Positions 1 to 10,902 of a stretch of 64,000 bases of DNA are shown one piece after another. The stretch covers positions 20,372 to 84,371 of the forward strand of contig JAJKIR010000135.1 of NCBI GenBank assembly GCA_021154325.1. Reading direction: 5' to 3'. Both the position numbers and the translations under genes were made by a program. This DNA is from Gemmatimonas sp. (GTDB lineage: Bacteria > Gemmatimonadota > Gemmatimonadetes > Gemmatimonadales > Gemmatimonadaceae). Under the pieces are notes generated by a model that saw nothing but the letters and a program-made list of their open reading frames with translations, ran no database searches and had not been told where the DNA came from. Position 1 is the first letter of the stretch. Each line of letters starts with the position of its first letter.

Positions 1-8
1 GCTGGAGA

Positions 9-416
9 TTAACGCTTGCTGAACTGGAACCGCTTGCGTGCCTTCGGACGGCCCGGCTTCTTCCGCTCGACCGCGCGCGCGTCGCGCGTGAGCAATCCGA
101 GGTCGCGGAGCTTGCGGCGATGCGCTTCGTCCACCTGCACGAGCGCGCGCGCGACGGCGAGCCGGAGCGCGCCCGCCTGCCCGGTCGATCCGCCACCGTC
201 GACGTTCGCCTTCACGTCATACCGCCCCAGCGTGTCGGTCGCCGTGAAAGGCTGCTGAATCGACGTCACGTGCGACGGACGCGGGAAGTAGTCGCCTAAC
301 GTCCGGCCATTGACGTCCCACTTGCCGGAGCCCGGCTTCACATAGACGCGGCACACCGCTTCCTTGCGGCGGCCAATCGCGTGAACAGTCTGCGTGTCCG
401 CCATCTTACTTCTCAC
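9..416 (-). CDS. rpsI: 30S ribosomal protein S9
   Basis: ORF translation with S9 hallmarks (HAIGRRKEAVCRVYVKPGSG, C-term KKPGRPKARKRFQFSKR). Confidence 0.97.
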   Translation of the reverse strand: MRSKMADTQTVHAIGRRKEAVCRVYVKPGSGKWDVNGRTLGDYFPRPSHVTSIQQPFTATDTLGRYDVKANVDGGGSTGQAGALRLAVARALVQVDEAHRRKLRDLGLLTRDARAVERKKPGRPKARKRFQFSKR

Positions 417-855
417 CTGCGTGCTTGAGGGTCAGTGGAGTGGGCTGCTGCGCGACGTGCGGGTGGTCGGCATTTGCGTACACGCGCAGCTTGCGACGCA
501 GCACCTGGCGACCGAGCGCCGTTTTCGGCAGCATGCCGTACACTGCTTTCTCGATCACGCGCTCGGGATGCTTCTGGAGCATCGTACCGAGCGGAGTGAA
601 CCGCGCATGACCCATGTAACCGGTATGCCGGAAGTATTCCTTGTTCTCGGCCTTCCGGCCGGTCACCCGCACCTTCGACGCGTTGATGATGATGACACCG
701 TCGCCGGTGTCCATGTGCGGCGTGAAGATGGGCTTGTGCTTCCCACGAATGATCTTCGCGACCTCAGTTGCAAGTCGACCGAGGACCATCCCCTCGGCAT
801 CGACGACGAACCACTGCTGTTTGATATCGCGCGGTGTCGCGCTAAACGTCCGCAT
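406..855 (-). CDS. rplM: 50S ribosomal protein L13
   Basis: L13 motifs (VVDAEGMVLGRLATEVAKIIRGKHKP, YFRHTGYMGH); directly upstream of rpsI. Confidence 0.97.
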   Translation of the reverse strand: MRTFSATPRDIKQQWFVVDAEGMVLGRLATEVAKIIRGKHKPIFTPHMDTGDGVIIINASKVRVTGRKAENKEYFRHTGYMGHARFTPLGTMLQKHPERVIEKAVYGMLPKTALGRQVLRRKLRVYANADHPHVAQQPTPLTLKHAGEK

Positions 856-961
856 TGACTGACCTGGATACGAGTACTGGCCTCACCGGTGCGTAATGCA
901 ACCCGGGTCTCGGCAGCCCATAGGCATTTTTTGGCAGACAGTAATGCTAGACAAGGACTTA

Positions 962-998
962 GGCGCTGTCAATGCGGCTTCGCCGCATTGACAGCGCC
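962..998. repeat. Perfect 17-bp inverted repeat with 3-nt loop (GGCGCTGTCAATGCGGC-TTC-GCCGCATTGACAGCGCC)
   Basis: Arms 962-978 and 982-998 are exact reverse complements. Confidence 0.9.
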
Positions 999-1148
999 GC
1001 TCGCTTCGCTCGCGGCAAGTCGATATGGAGTCGCGCATGCTCCGCGTGCGCTCCTCGGCGTACCGCCAGACAGCGCCGCTCGCTTCGCTCGCGGCAAGTC
1101 GATATGGAGTCGCGCACGCTGCGCGCGTGCGCTCCTCGGCGTACCGCC
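991..1148. repeat. Two ~79-bp tandem copies of a REP-like intergenic element, each containing an inner palindrome
   Basis: acagcgccgctcgcttcgctcgcggcaagtcgatatggagtcgcgca...gcgctcctcggcgtaccgcc occurs at 991 and again at 1070; inner GCGCAYGC...GCGTGCGC stem. Confidence 0.88.
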
Positions 1149-1163
1149 GCGCGAACTCAGCAA

Positions 1164-2090
1164 CTAACGTCCCGACGGTGGCTCGGCCACTATCGCCAGC
1201 CAGTGATGGTCCTGGCTCAACGCGAGACGCGAGATGTGTCCGAGTCCGAATTTGCTGAGATCGGCGAGTTGGGACCACCTGCCCGACTTGTCACTCGCCC
1301 TCCAGAGCCAGAGCGCTCTTCCGGCGCCCGCGATCGCGACCGCAGGCTGAAGCCAGACGACGTAGTCCGCATCGGGCGGCATGCGCACCAGCGGCATCGC
1401 GGTCGTCCGGCGGTCCAGTCCTGAGCCGCGCACATCGACCGCCATCAGCACCCACGAGCTGTCGGCCATTCGCTGGACGAAGGAGAAGCCGCCCCCGCTG
1501 GGCAACGGTACGAGCGATCGGCCGACGTCCCGGGCAACGGTGTCGACGCGGCCGCCACGCACATCCGCGACGACGAGCGCGTTGGGGCGACCGAGGAGGA
1601 ACATCGCCACCGTCGTGGAATCGACCCACGCGTGATAACCCACCGGCTTGATGGCGCCGAACAGCACGCGCGGGTCGCTTCCGTCGAGACGAAAGCTCCA
1701 GAGGCGTTGCGTCGAATCGGCCTCGACGCGGATTGCGCTGAATCGCGTGCCATCGCCGTAGACCGTCGCCGAGTACTCACTTTCGGGCGTGCTCGTTATG
1801 CGGCTGGTTGCGCGCGTGCGAAGATCGTAGCGGTAGATGTCCGCTTCCGCCTCTTCTCTGACGGAGGTGAAGAGCACCGATCTGGAATCGGGCGTGAACG
1901 ACGGCTGGTTATCGTAGCCCGGGCGACTGGTGATGTTCACGGGTCGACCAACCACCGGCTTGCCGTTCTGAACCCGGAGCGGCGCGAGAAAGATGTCTGT
2001 CGATGGTGGCGCCGCTTGTGCCGAGAGCGCCTCGCCGGCGAGCGAGAGCGCGAGGAGTGCGACGGCCGACGAGACGAGCTTGCTCATCAT
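1164..2090 (-). CDS. Secreted TolB/PD40-like beta-propeller protein
   Basis: Signal peptide (MMSKLVSSAVALLALSLAGEALSAQA) and propeller motif NQPSFTPDSRSVLFTSVR. Confidence 0.7.
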   Translation of the reverse strand: MMSKLVSSAVALLALSLAGEALSAQAAPPSTDIFLAPLRVQNGKPVVGRPVNITSRPGYDNQPSFTPDSRSVLFTSVREEAEADIYRYDLRTRATSRITSTPESEYSATVYGDGTRFSAIRVEADSTQRLWSFRLDGSDPRVLFGAIKPVGYHAWVDSTTVAMFLLGRPNALVVADVRGGRVDTVARDVGRSLVPLPSGGGFSFVQRMADSSWVLMAVDVRGSGLDRRTTAMPLVRMPPDADYVVWLQPAVAIAGAGRALWLWRASDKSGRWSQLADLSKFGLGHISRLALSQDHHWLAIVAEPPSGR

Positions 2091-2597
2091 TCACTCCATC
2101 TCGAGGAGCAGCGCGCCCTTCTCCACCGCGGTACCAGGCGCGACGTGAACGCGCTTGACGGTTCCGGCGGCGGCGGCGCGAAGCTCGTTTTCCATCTTCA
2201 TCGCTTCCATCACGACCAACCCCTCACCGGCCTGCACGGCGTCGCCTTCCCCGACGCTCACGCGAACGATCATCCCCGGCATCGGCGCGACGAGAGGCGC
2301 CGGCCCCGTCGGCTTTGCCGTAGCGGCAGAGAGCTCGCGGATGGCTCGCGTTCGCTCGTCGAGCGCTTCGACTTCGAACCGAAAGCCGTCGATCCAGAGC
2401 GTGTATCGGCCGCGGCTCTCGCCGGGACGCATCTGCACGCGATGAATCTCCTCGCCGATGGTCAACATGCGCAGCGGCGTCGACGGGCCATCGAGATCGA
2501 GTATTCGCGCGCGCGAAGCGATGTCGCCGACCCGCACGGTGTCGGCATCGACCTCGATCTCGTAGCTCTCGCCGTTGACGCTGACGCTGTACTTCAT
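2091..2597 (-). CDS. Biotin carboxyl carrier subunit of acyl-CoA carboxylase
   Basis: Biotinyl motif VVMEAMKMENEL near C-terminus; next to accC and pccB-like genes. Confidence 0.9.
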   Translation of the reverse strand: MKYSVSVNGESYEIEVDADTVRVGDIASRARILDLDGPSTPLRMLTIGEEIHRVQMRPGESRGRYTLWIDGFRFEVEALDERTRAIRELSAATAKPTGPAPLVAPMPGMIVRVSVGEGDAVQAGEGLVVMEAMKMENELRAAAAGTVKRVHVAPGTAVEKGALLLEME

Positions 2598-3835
2598 GCC
2601 GCTGCCACGAGCTCACAAACAGTTTCAACGTGCGCCGTCTGGGGAAACATGTCGAATGTCTCCACCGACTGAAGTCGATAACTGGGCAGACGAGCGATGT
2701 CGCGCGCGAGCGTGGCGGGATCGCAGCTCACGTAGACGATGGCACGCACGCGCCCCCGCTTGGCTTCGAGCGCGCGCGTCACTCGCTCGTGGAGGCCGAT
2801 GCGGGGTGGATTGAGGATGACGAGATCCGCCGGCAGCGCGTTCGTGATCAGATTCTCCACGCGGCCAACGATGCTGCGCGATCCCGATGGAAGTCGTGAG
2901 GCGCAGAGGTTTGCGGCCTCGCGATCAACCTCGATGGCGGTGACGCGGATGCCAACTTCGGCGAGCGCCGCCGCCGTTTCGCCCGTGCCTGCGTAGGCGT
3001 CGACTACAGTTCTCGGCGTGTAAGCCGCGACGCGCTCTACCACATGGCGGTGGAGCGCCGCGCCCACGGCTTCATTGACCTGACCAAACGAGGTCCCGGC
3101 CGGCGCTGCGCGGCGCTCGAAGAGCAGTGTGGCCCGGCCACCATCAGGCGCCCACCAGAGCGCAGTCGCGCTCGCAAGCTTCTCCAAGAACGCTTCGGAT
3201 CGCGGCCAGTCGGTGCCCCCCCTAACGAGAACGACAATCTGGTCGCCAGCGAGCCGCACGGTTCCCCGAAGCTCAGCCGCCTCGGGAAGCAGCGAAGACG
3301 CTGCCATGACCTCGCGCCACGACGCAACGACGCGCTCGTCGGTGATCGGGCAATCCGCAAGCTGAAAGACGGCTGCCGGATCGTCGTATGGGTGGAGGCC
3401 CATCGTCCACCCGTCCGCGTCGCGGCGCATCGCCAGCGTGAGCTTGTTTCGATAACGCCATTGCTTCGCGCTCGGACGGATCGCGGGCAGCTCCACGTTT
3501 GTCTTGGCGATACGCTGCAAGGAGTCCCGCACAACGATTCGCTTCGCCTCGAGCTGCGCGTCGTAGCTCATGTGTTGCAGCTGACATCCACCGCACCGGT
3601 CCACGACGTAGTGCGCGCACGGCGGCGCCACCCGGTCGGGCGACGGCTCGAGAACGGATTCCACTGTCCCGCGCGCGAAGCGCTTCACGGAGTCGATTCG
3701 AACGAGTGCGAGATCGCCGGGGGCCGTGCGGGGAACAAAGACCACCAGACCCTCGCTGCGTCCGACACCATCACCGCCGGCGGCAATTGCGTGAACTCGT
3801 AACTGAATGACACCCGCAATCGCCGGCGCGGTCAT
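2594..3835 (-). CDS. rlmD: 23S rRNA (uracil) C5-methyltransferase, RumA/TrmA family with TRAM domain
   Basis: 4Fe-4S style C-x-x-CGGCQLQH, VVDAYAGTGETA, NPPRIGL, VYVSCDPATLARD; ORF track begins at 4030 but an ATG at 3835 overlaps the accC stop (ATGA). Confidence 0.85.
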   Translation of the reverse strand: MTAPAIAGVIQLRVHAIAAGGDGVGRSEGLVVFVPRTAPGDLALVRIDSVKRFARGTVESVLEPSPDRVAPPCAHYVVDRCGGCQLQHMSYDAQLEAKRIVVRDSLQRIAKTNVELPAIRPSAKQWRYRNKLTLAMRRDADGWTMGLHPYDDPAAVFQLADCPITDERVVASWREVMAASSLLPEAAELRGTVRLAGDQIVVLVRGGTDWPRSEAFLEKLASATALWWAPDGGRATLLFERRAAPAGTSFGQVNEAVGAALHRHVVERVAAYTPRTVVDAYAGTGETAAALAEVGIRVTAIEVDREAANLCASRLPSGSRSIVGRVENLITNALPADLVILNPPRIGLHERVTRALEAKRGRVRAIVYVSCDPATLARDIARLPSYRLQSVETFDMFPQTAHVETVCELVAAA

Positions 3836-5346
3836 CGGAGCCCCTCGAGCCGCGCCGCGCGTTTCCACGCGGCCGCGGCTGGTGCGGGCGCGCTTGGCGC
3901 GGCGGTGATCGAGCCCCGGGGGGCGCCGCGCTCCCGATCGGCGATCAGCGCCCCAGCGATTGCCGCTATCTGCCGCAATGCCTCTGGTGCCTTCGCCTCG
4001 AGCAGTGACGAAAGCCGCCGCTCGAGCCATTGAATCTCGATCGCGCCCCGCCGGAACTCGTCGTCCTCCATCACCCGCAGGTGAAAGTCGCGCGACGTCT
4101 CCACTCCCGCGATCACCAGCTCCGAGAGCGCTCGATGCATCCTGGCGATGGCAAGCTCACGCGACGGCGCCCAGACGATGAGCTTCGCCAGCATCGGATC
4201 GTAGTACAGCGTGACCTCGCTGCCGCTCTCGATTCCGCCATCCCAGCGGACGCAAGGTCCGCTCGGCAGATGCAGATAGCGAACGCGCCCGGTGGATGGC
4301 AGGAAGCCGTTGGCGGGATCTTCACTCGTTATGCGGCACTCCATGGCCCAGCCGCGCGGCACGATCTCCTCCTGCTTGAAGGGCAAGCGCTCGCCGGCAG
4401 CGACGCGCAGCTGCCATTGCACGAGATCGAGCCCGGTCACGAGCTCGGTGACCGGGTGCTCCACCTGGAGACGCGTATTCATCTCGAGGAAATAGAATTC
4501 GCCATTCGCATCGAGGAGGAACTCGCAGGTACCCGCGTTCACGTAACCGGCTGCACTGGCAGCGCGCACCGCGGTCTCGCCCATGCGTCGCCGCAACTCC
4601 CGCGTGACGGCCACGCTTGGCGCTTCCTCGATCATCTTCTGGTGCCGGCGCTGGACCGAGCACTCCCGCTCGTTCAGCGACAACATCGTCCCGTGAGTGT
4701 CGCCGAGCACCTGGATCTCGACGTGACGCGGGCCGACGATGTACTTCTCGACGTACACGGCGTCGTCGCCAAAGGCGGCCTTCGCTTCCCGCCGCGCCGT
4801 TTCCAGCGACGGGCCTAACGAGGCGGCATCGCGGACGACCCGCATGCCCTTCCCGCCGCCGCCCGCCGCGGCCTTGAGCAGCACCGGATAGCCGAACCGC
4901 TCGGCGACGGCGCGCGCGTCCGCTTCGTCGCGAAGGGCCTCTGTCGTTCCCGGCACGACTGGAACGCCAGCCGCGATCGCCAGCTGGCGCGCGGCCGTCT
5001 TGCTGCCCATCGCCGCTATCGCCTCCGCCGGTGGACCGATGAAGACGAGTCCCGCTTCGCGCACCGCGCGCGCGAACCATTCACGCTCCGAGAGGAATCC
5101 GTAGCCCGGATGAATGGCTTCGGCGCCGACGCGCACCGCGGCTTCGACGATGCGATCGCCCTTGAGGTAGCTCTCCGCCGACGGTGCGGGACCGATATGC
5201 ACCGCCTCGTCAGCGGCGCGGACGTGTGGCGCGCGCTCATCGGCATCGCTGTACACCGCGACGGCGCGGACGCCGAGCTCGTGGCAGGCGCGAATGACGC
5301 GGAGCGCGATCTCGCCGCGATTGGCGATGAGAACTTTGGAGAACAT
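3832..5346 (-). CDS. accC: Biotin carboxylase subunit of acyl-CoA (propionyl/acetyl) carboxylase
   Basis: MFSKVLIANRGEIALRVIRACHELG, GGGGKGMRVV, EMNTRLQVEHPVTE. Confidence 0.95.
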   Translation of the reverse strand: MFSKVLIANRGEIALRVIRACHELGVRAVAVYSDADERAPHVRAADEAVHIGPAPSAESYLKGDRIVEAAVRVGAEAIHPGYGFLSEREWFARAVREAGLVFIGPPAEAIAAMGSKTAARQLAIAAGVPVVPGTTEALRDEADARAVAERFGYPVLLKAAAGGGGKGMRVVRDAASLGPSLETARREAKAAFGDDAVYVEKYIVGPRHVEIQVLGDTHGTMLSLNERECSVQRRHQKMIEEAPSVAVTRELRRRMGETAVRAASAAGYVNAGTCEFLLDANGEFYFLEMNTRLQVEHPVTELVTGLDLVQWQLRVAAGERLPFKQEEIVPRGWAMECRITSEDPANGFLPSTGRVRYLHLPSGPCVRWDGGIESGSEVTLYYDPMLAKLIVWAPSRELAIARMHRALSELVIAGVETSRDFHLRVMEDDEFRRGAIEIQWLERRLSSLLEAKAPEALRQIAAIAGALIADRERGAPRGSITAAPSAPAPAAAAWKRAARLEGLR

Positions 5347-5365
5347 CAGTCAGTGACGAGTGCAA

Positions 5366-6916
<1,551 letters not shown>

Positions 6917-6924
6917 AAGAAAAG

Positions 6925-7009
6925 GTGCTAGGTCCTAGGTGATAGGTGCTAGAGCAACGCCTAGCACCTAACCCTAGCACCTAGCACCTAACACCCAGCA
7001 CCTAACTCC
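6925..7009. repeat. Heptameric (AGGTGCT)n array facing its own inverted copies (AGCACCT)n
   Basis: AGGTGCT AGGTCCT AGGTGAT AGGTGCT ... AGCACCT AACCCT AGCACCT AGCACCT AACACCC AGCACCT between pccB and rpsA. Confidence 0.88.
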
Positions 7010-7010
7010 A

Positions 7011-8813
7011 TCAGCTCTCGATCGCGGGGATGTCGATGCTGCCGTAGCCGTCGTCGTGCGTGTCGTCCATCGGGATGATCTCCGACGGCTTCTCCGGCCG
7101 CGGCGGCTGATCCTCCGGAATGTTCGTCACGGCGAGGACGATGCGACGGTGAATCGGATCGACCTCGAGCACACGCATCTCGAGATTCATCCCCTCGTAC
7201 ACGACGTCCGCCGGACTGGCGACCTGCTTCCCAGTGGTGCTGAGCTGCGAGATCGGCACGAAGCCTTCGATGTCGTTGCCGATATCGACCACGACACCCT
7301 TGTCCATCAGGCGCACGACCTTACCGGCGAGATCGGTACCGACCGGGTACGTCTCACCAATGCGCAGCCATGGATCCTCTTCGGCCTGCTTTAGACCAAG
7401 CGAGATCCGCTTGTTCTCGGAATCGATGTTGAGAATCACCACGTCGACGGTGTCGCCCTTCTTCACGACCTCCGACGGATGCTGCACGCGCTTCGTCCAG
7501 CTCATGTCGGAGATGTGAATCAGACCGTCGATGCCCGGCTCGATCTCCACGAACGCCCCGAAGCTCGTGAGGTTGCGCACCTTCCCGCTGATGCGCGTCC
7601 CGACGGGGTACTTGAGCGGCAGCACCATCCACGGATCCTGCTCGGTCTGTTTCATACCGAGCGAGATCTTCTCTTCGTTCGGATCGACCTTGAGCACGAC
7701 CGCTTCGATCGTCTCACCGATGGAAACGAGCTTCGATGGATGCCGCACGTTCCGAGTCCAGCTCATCTCGCTGATGTGCACCAACCCCTCGATGCCCGGC
7801 TCGAGCTCGATGAACGCGCCGTAGTTCGTGATCGAGACGACCTTGCCCGTGACGCGTGTGCCGACCGGGTACTTCTCGGCAACGTCCTTCCACGGATAGC
7901 TCTGCAGCTGCTTGAGGCCGAGCGAGATGCGCTCCCGCGTCCAGTCGATGTCCAGGACCTTGACCTCCAGCTCGGCACCGATGGCGACGAGCTCCGAGGG
8001 ATGCGAGATGCGGCCCCAGGACATGTCCGTGATGTGGAGCAGGCCGTCGACGCCACCGAGGTCGATGAACGCGCCGAAGTCCGTGATGTTCTTCACGACA
8101 CCTTTGCGCACCTGATCCTTCTGCAGCTCCTTCATGAGCTTCTCGCGCTTGCCCGCACGCTCGTTCTCGAGGATCACGCGGCGGGAAACGACGATGTTGC
8201 GACGTCGCTTGTTCAGCTTGATGATCTTGAACTCGAACTTCTGGCCAAGCAGCTCGTCGATGTTCGGCACGCGGCGCAGAGCGATCTGCGAGCCGGGCAA
8301 GAACGCGTCGACGCCCATGAGGTCCACCACAACGCCGCCCTTGATCTTCTTGACGAGCGTGCCTTCCACTGGCTGATCGTTCTCGTACGCGAGTCGGATC
8401 TTCTCCCACACGCGCATGAAGTCGGCTTTCTTCTTCGAGAGGACGACCGCGCCCTCCTGATCCTCGAGGTGCTCGAGGAGAACTTCGACTTCGTCACCGG
8501 GCTTGATCGGCTCGAGATCCTTGAACTCCTCGCGCGCGATGGTGCCTTCGGACTTGAAGCCGATGTCGAGGACGACAGTGGTGTCGGTGACCGACTGAAC
8601 GCGAGCCTTCACGATCTCGCCTTCGTCGATCGACGCCATGGAGCCCTGATAGAGCTCCATCATGCGCTCGTAGTCGGCGGAGGTGTACTCGTCTTCGTCG
8701 TAGAGCTCTGGACGGCGGTTGGCAAGCGGACGAAGCTGGCCGCGGACTGCGTCGCGTCGCTCGCGCTCCGACAGCGTACCGGTTGGGGGATTCGGGGTCT
8801 GCAGTTCGGACAT
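7011..8813 (-). CDS. rpsA: 30S ribosomal protein S1
   Basis: Multiple S1 repeats (GVVKNITDFGAFIDLGGVDGLLHITDMSWGRISHPSE...); MSELQTP start at 8813 preferred over 8921. Confidence 0.95.
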   Translation of the reverse strand: MSELQTPNPPTGTLSERERRDAVRGQLRPLANRRPELYDEDEYTSADYERMMELYQGSMASIDEGEIVKARVQSVTDTTVVLDIGFKSEGTIAREEFKDLEPIKPGDEVEVLLEHLEDQEGAVVLSKKKADFMRVWEKIRLAYENDQPVEGTLVKKIKGGVVVDLMGVDAFLPGSQIALRRVPNIDELLGQKFEFKIIKLNKRRRNIVVSRRVILENERAGKREKLMKELQKDQVRKGVVKNITDFGAFIDLGGVDGLLHITDMSWGRISHPSELVAIGAELEVKVLDIDWTRERISLGLKQLQSYPWKDVAEKYPVGTRVTGKVVSITNYGAFIELEPGIEGLVHISEMSWTRNVRHPSKLVSIGETIEAVVLKVDPNEEKISLGMKQTEQDPWMVLPLKYPVGTRISGKVRNLTSFGAFVEIEPGIDGLIHISDMSWTKRVQHPSEVVKKGDTVDVVILNIDSENKRISLGLKQAEEDPWLRIGETYPVGTDLAGKVVRLMDKGVVVDIGNDIEGFVPISQLSTTGKQVASPADVVYEGMNLEMRVLEVDPIHRRIVLAVTNIPEDQPPRPEKPSEIIPMDDTHDDGYGSIDIPAIES

Positions 8814-8926
8814 ACCTGAGGGTGATCTCCTGGAATCGCGGAAGTTCAGGCTCGCCGCGCCGAGGGTTGAGAGTGTTCTAACAATCTCCGTCCCGGCTGA
8901 GGAACGGACGAAGTGAACCACGTAAG

Positions 8927-9643
8927 CTAACCCGGCCCTGAGTCGTCGTCAACGGCAGAAGTTGTGGAGTCACGCTGAGTTACGGCCTTTACCAGGGCCA
9001 CGATTCGCTCGACCTGCTCCTCCTGCGTGAGATAGGTCGTATCAATGAGGATCGCGTCCTTTGCCTGGACAGTCTGGGTCGCGTCCCGCGCGTCGCGCTG
9101 GACGAGCCGACCGGTCTCTTCGGCGATCTCCTCGTCCGTCGGACTGCGACCGAGCTGTTGCACGAGGCGGCGCCGCGCCCGCTCCCATGGGTCCGCCACG
9201 AGAAAGACCTTGAGGGTCGCGTCCGGAAAAACCGCCGTGCCCATGTCCCGTCCGTCGACGACGACGTCGTGGTCGCGCGCCGCTTCGCGCACCCGGTCGT
9301 TCACCCAATCCCTTACCCGCGGCATCGACGCGACGCGCGAGACGTGCTTCGTGACCTCCAGGCCTCGAAGCTCCTCGTCCACGGACTGCCCATCGATCAG
9401 CGGCGTGAACGAGGTGCCGCGCGGAACCAGTCGCACCTTCCGGGCGGCCTCGCAGACCTCCTCCTCTGTCCAGGATTCCTCGCCCGTTCCGCGCCTGAGC
9501 TGCGCCGCCGTGGCAGCGCGGTACAGCGCTCCCGAGTCGACGTGGCGGAAAGCCAGTTGCTGCGCGACCCACTGCGCTGTCGACGACTTGCCCGACGCCG
9601 CGGGTCCGTCGATCGCAATCACGACGTGTTGGGCGCCGTTCAT
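8927..9643 (-). CDS. cmk: Cytidylate kinase
   Basis: VIAIDGPAASGKSSTAQWVA, VVDGRDMGTAVFPDA; ATG at 9643 overlaps the aroA stop. Confidence 0.95.
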   Translation of the reverse strand: MNGAQHVVIAIDGPAASGKSSTAQWVAQQLAFRHVDSGALYRAATAAQLRRGTGEESWTEEEVCEAARKVRLVPRGTSFTPLIDGQSVDEELRGLEVTKHVSRVASMPRVRDWVNDRVREAARDHDVVVDGRDMGTAVFPDATLKVFLVADPWERARRRLVQQLGRSPTDEEIAEETGRLVQRDARDATQTVQAKDAILIDTTYLTQEEQVERIVALVKAVTQRDSTTSAVDDDSGPG

Positions 9644-10902
9644 GATCCGGCGATGGCCGCCAAGTCCGACCAGAAGCTCGGGTACGACACCGCCACGCAC
9701 TCGCGATCGTCGATGTGAATCTGGTTACCAGGCAGGGCACCGAGTATGCCGAACGACATGGCCAGCCGATGGTCGCCATGCGTCTGGATCGAACCACGCA
9801 GCGGCGAGCGCGAGCCGACGATCCGCATCCCATCCTCGAGCTCCGACGCGTCCGCTCCCACGGCGCGCAGATTGGCGACAACGGCTGCAATCCGATCGCT
9901 TTCCTTTACCCGAAGCTCCGCCGCGCCCGTGATCACCGTATCGCCTTCGGCGCGCGTTGCGACGCAAGCGAGGAGCGGCAGCTCGTCGATCATCGACGGA
10001 ACGATCTCGCCACCGATGTGAATCCCGCGCAACGCACCAGGCTTGACGACGATGGGCGAGATCCACTCGCCGCCGCTCAGACGGTCGCGCCTGAACTCGA
10101 CCTCAGCGCCCATGCCCCGGAGAGTATCGAAGAACCCTGTGCGCGTCTCGTTGACGCAAACGTCCTCGAGCGTGATCTCGCCGTCATCCGCGAGCGCGGC
10201 AAGCGCGGCGAAGAACGCAGCGGATGACGGATCGCCGGGCACGATGGTGTCCGCCGCCGCGATGCAGCGATGGGCCGGAGCCAGCTCGATCCGCGTGCCG
10301 CGCCTAACGACGTCCACCCCACGCGCACCGAGCATGCGCTCCGTGTGATCGCGCGTAGGCGCAGGCTCGTCGATGGTGACGCGCACGCCGCCGACGACGC
10401 CGGCAAGGAGAATCGCGCTCTTCACCTGCGCGCTCGCCACCTCGCTCTCCCAGTCCAGGTCCTTCAAGGCGCCGCCGTAGATGGTCATCGGCAGGCCGCC
10501 GTGCGGCGGCAGGTCGACGCGAGCGCCCATCGCCGTCAGTGGCTTGGCAACGCGCCGCATAGGCCGACGGCTGAGGCTCGCGTCGCCGACAAATTGCGCC
10601 GTCACGGGGAGCGCCGCGACGACGCCGGCCATCAATCGGGTCGTCGTGCCACTGTTGCCGCAATCGAGCGACTCTGTCGGTGCGCGCAGCCCGCGAAGAC
10701 CTACCCCGGTCACCGTCATGTCGGCGGCGAGCGCGGGAATGTCCGCTCCGAGCCGCCGGAGCACTGACGCCGTCGAGCGGACGTCATCGGACTCCAGGAT
10801 TCGCGTGATTCGCGACGTGCCGTCGCCCAACGCGGCGAGCATCAGCGCGCGGTGCGAGATCGACTTATCGCCCGGCACCCGGAGTCTGCCCGCGACGATC
10901 AT
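9640..10902 (-). CDS. aroA: 3-phosphoshikimate 1-carboxyvinyltransferase (EPSP synthase)
   Basis: RVPGDKSISHRALM, LDCGNSGTTTRLMAG, KESDRI, DHRLAMSF; start at 10902 forms ATGA with the tyrA stop. Confidence 0.95.
   Translation of the reverse strand: MIVAGRLRVPGDKSISHRALMLAALGDGTSRITRILESDDVRSTASVLRRLGADIPALAADMTVTGVGLRGLRAPTESLDCGNSGTTTRLMAGVVAALPVTAQFVGDASLSRRPMRRVAKPLTAMGARVDLPPHGGLPMTIYGGALKDLDWESEVASAQVKSAILLAGVVGGVRVTIDEPAPTRDHTERMLGARGVDVVRRGTRIELAPAHRCIAAADTIVPGDPSSAAFFAALAALADDGEITLEDVCVNETRTGFFDTLRGMGAEVEFRRDRLSGGEWISPIVVKPGALRGIHIGGEIVPSMIDELPLLACVATRAEGDTVITGAAELRVKESDRIAAVVANLRAVGADASELEDGMRIVGSRSPLRGSIQTHGDHRLAMSFGILGALPGNQIHIDDRECVAVSYPSFWSDLAAIAGS

Noticed and set aside
1632-2672. 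Long + strand ORF (346 aa) antisense to the TolB-like and BCCP genes, and similar shadow ORFs (for example 7479-8819, 34986-36278, 33299-34708, 51784-53376)
   Set aside because: Arg/His/Asp-rich translations typical of antisense frames in high-GC DNA; the opposite strand carries clearly recognisable conserved proteins.
2594-4030. 478-aa version of the RlmD-like protein
   Set aside because: The first ~65 residues are Arg/Ala-rich and overlap accC; the ATG at 3835 overlapping the accC stop is more likely.
6925-7009. CRISPR-like array
   Set aside because: Units are only 7 bp with no spacers and the array inverts; no cas genes in the window.
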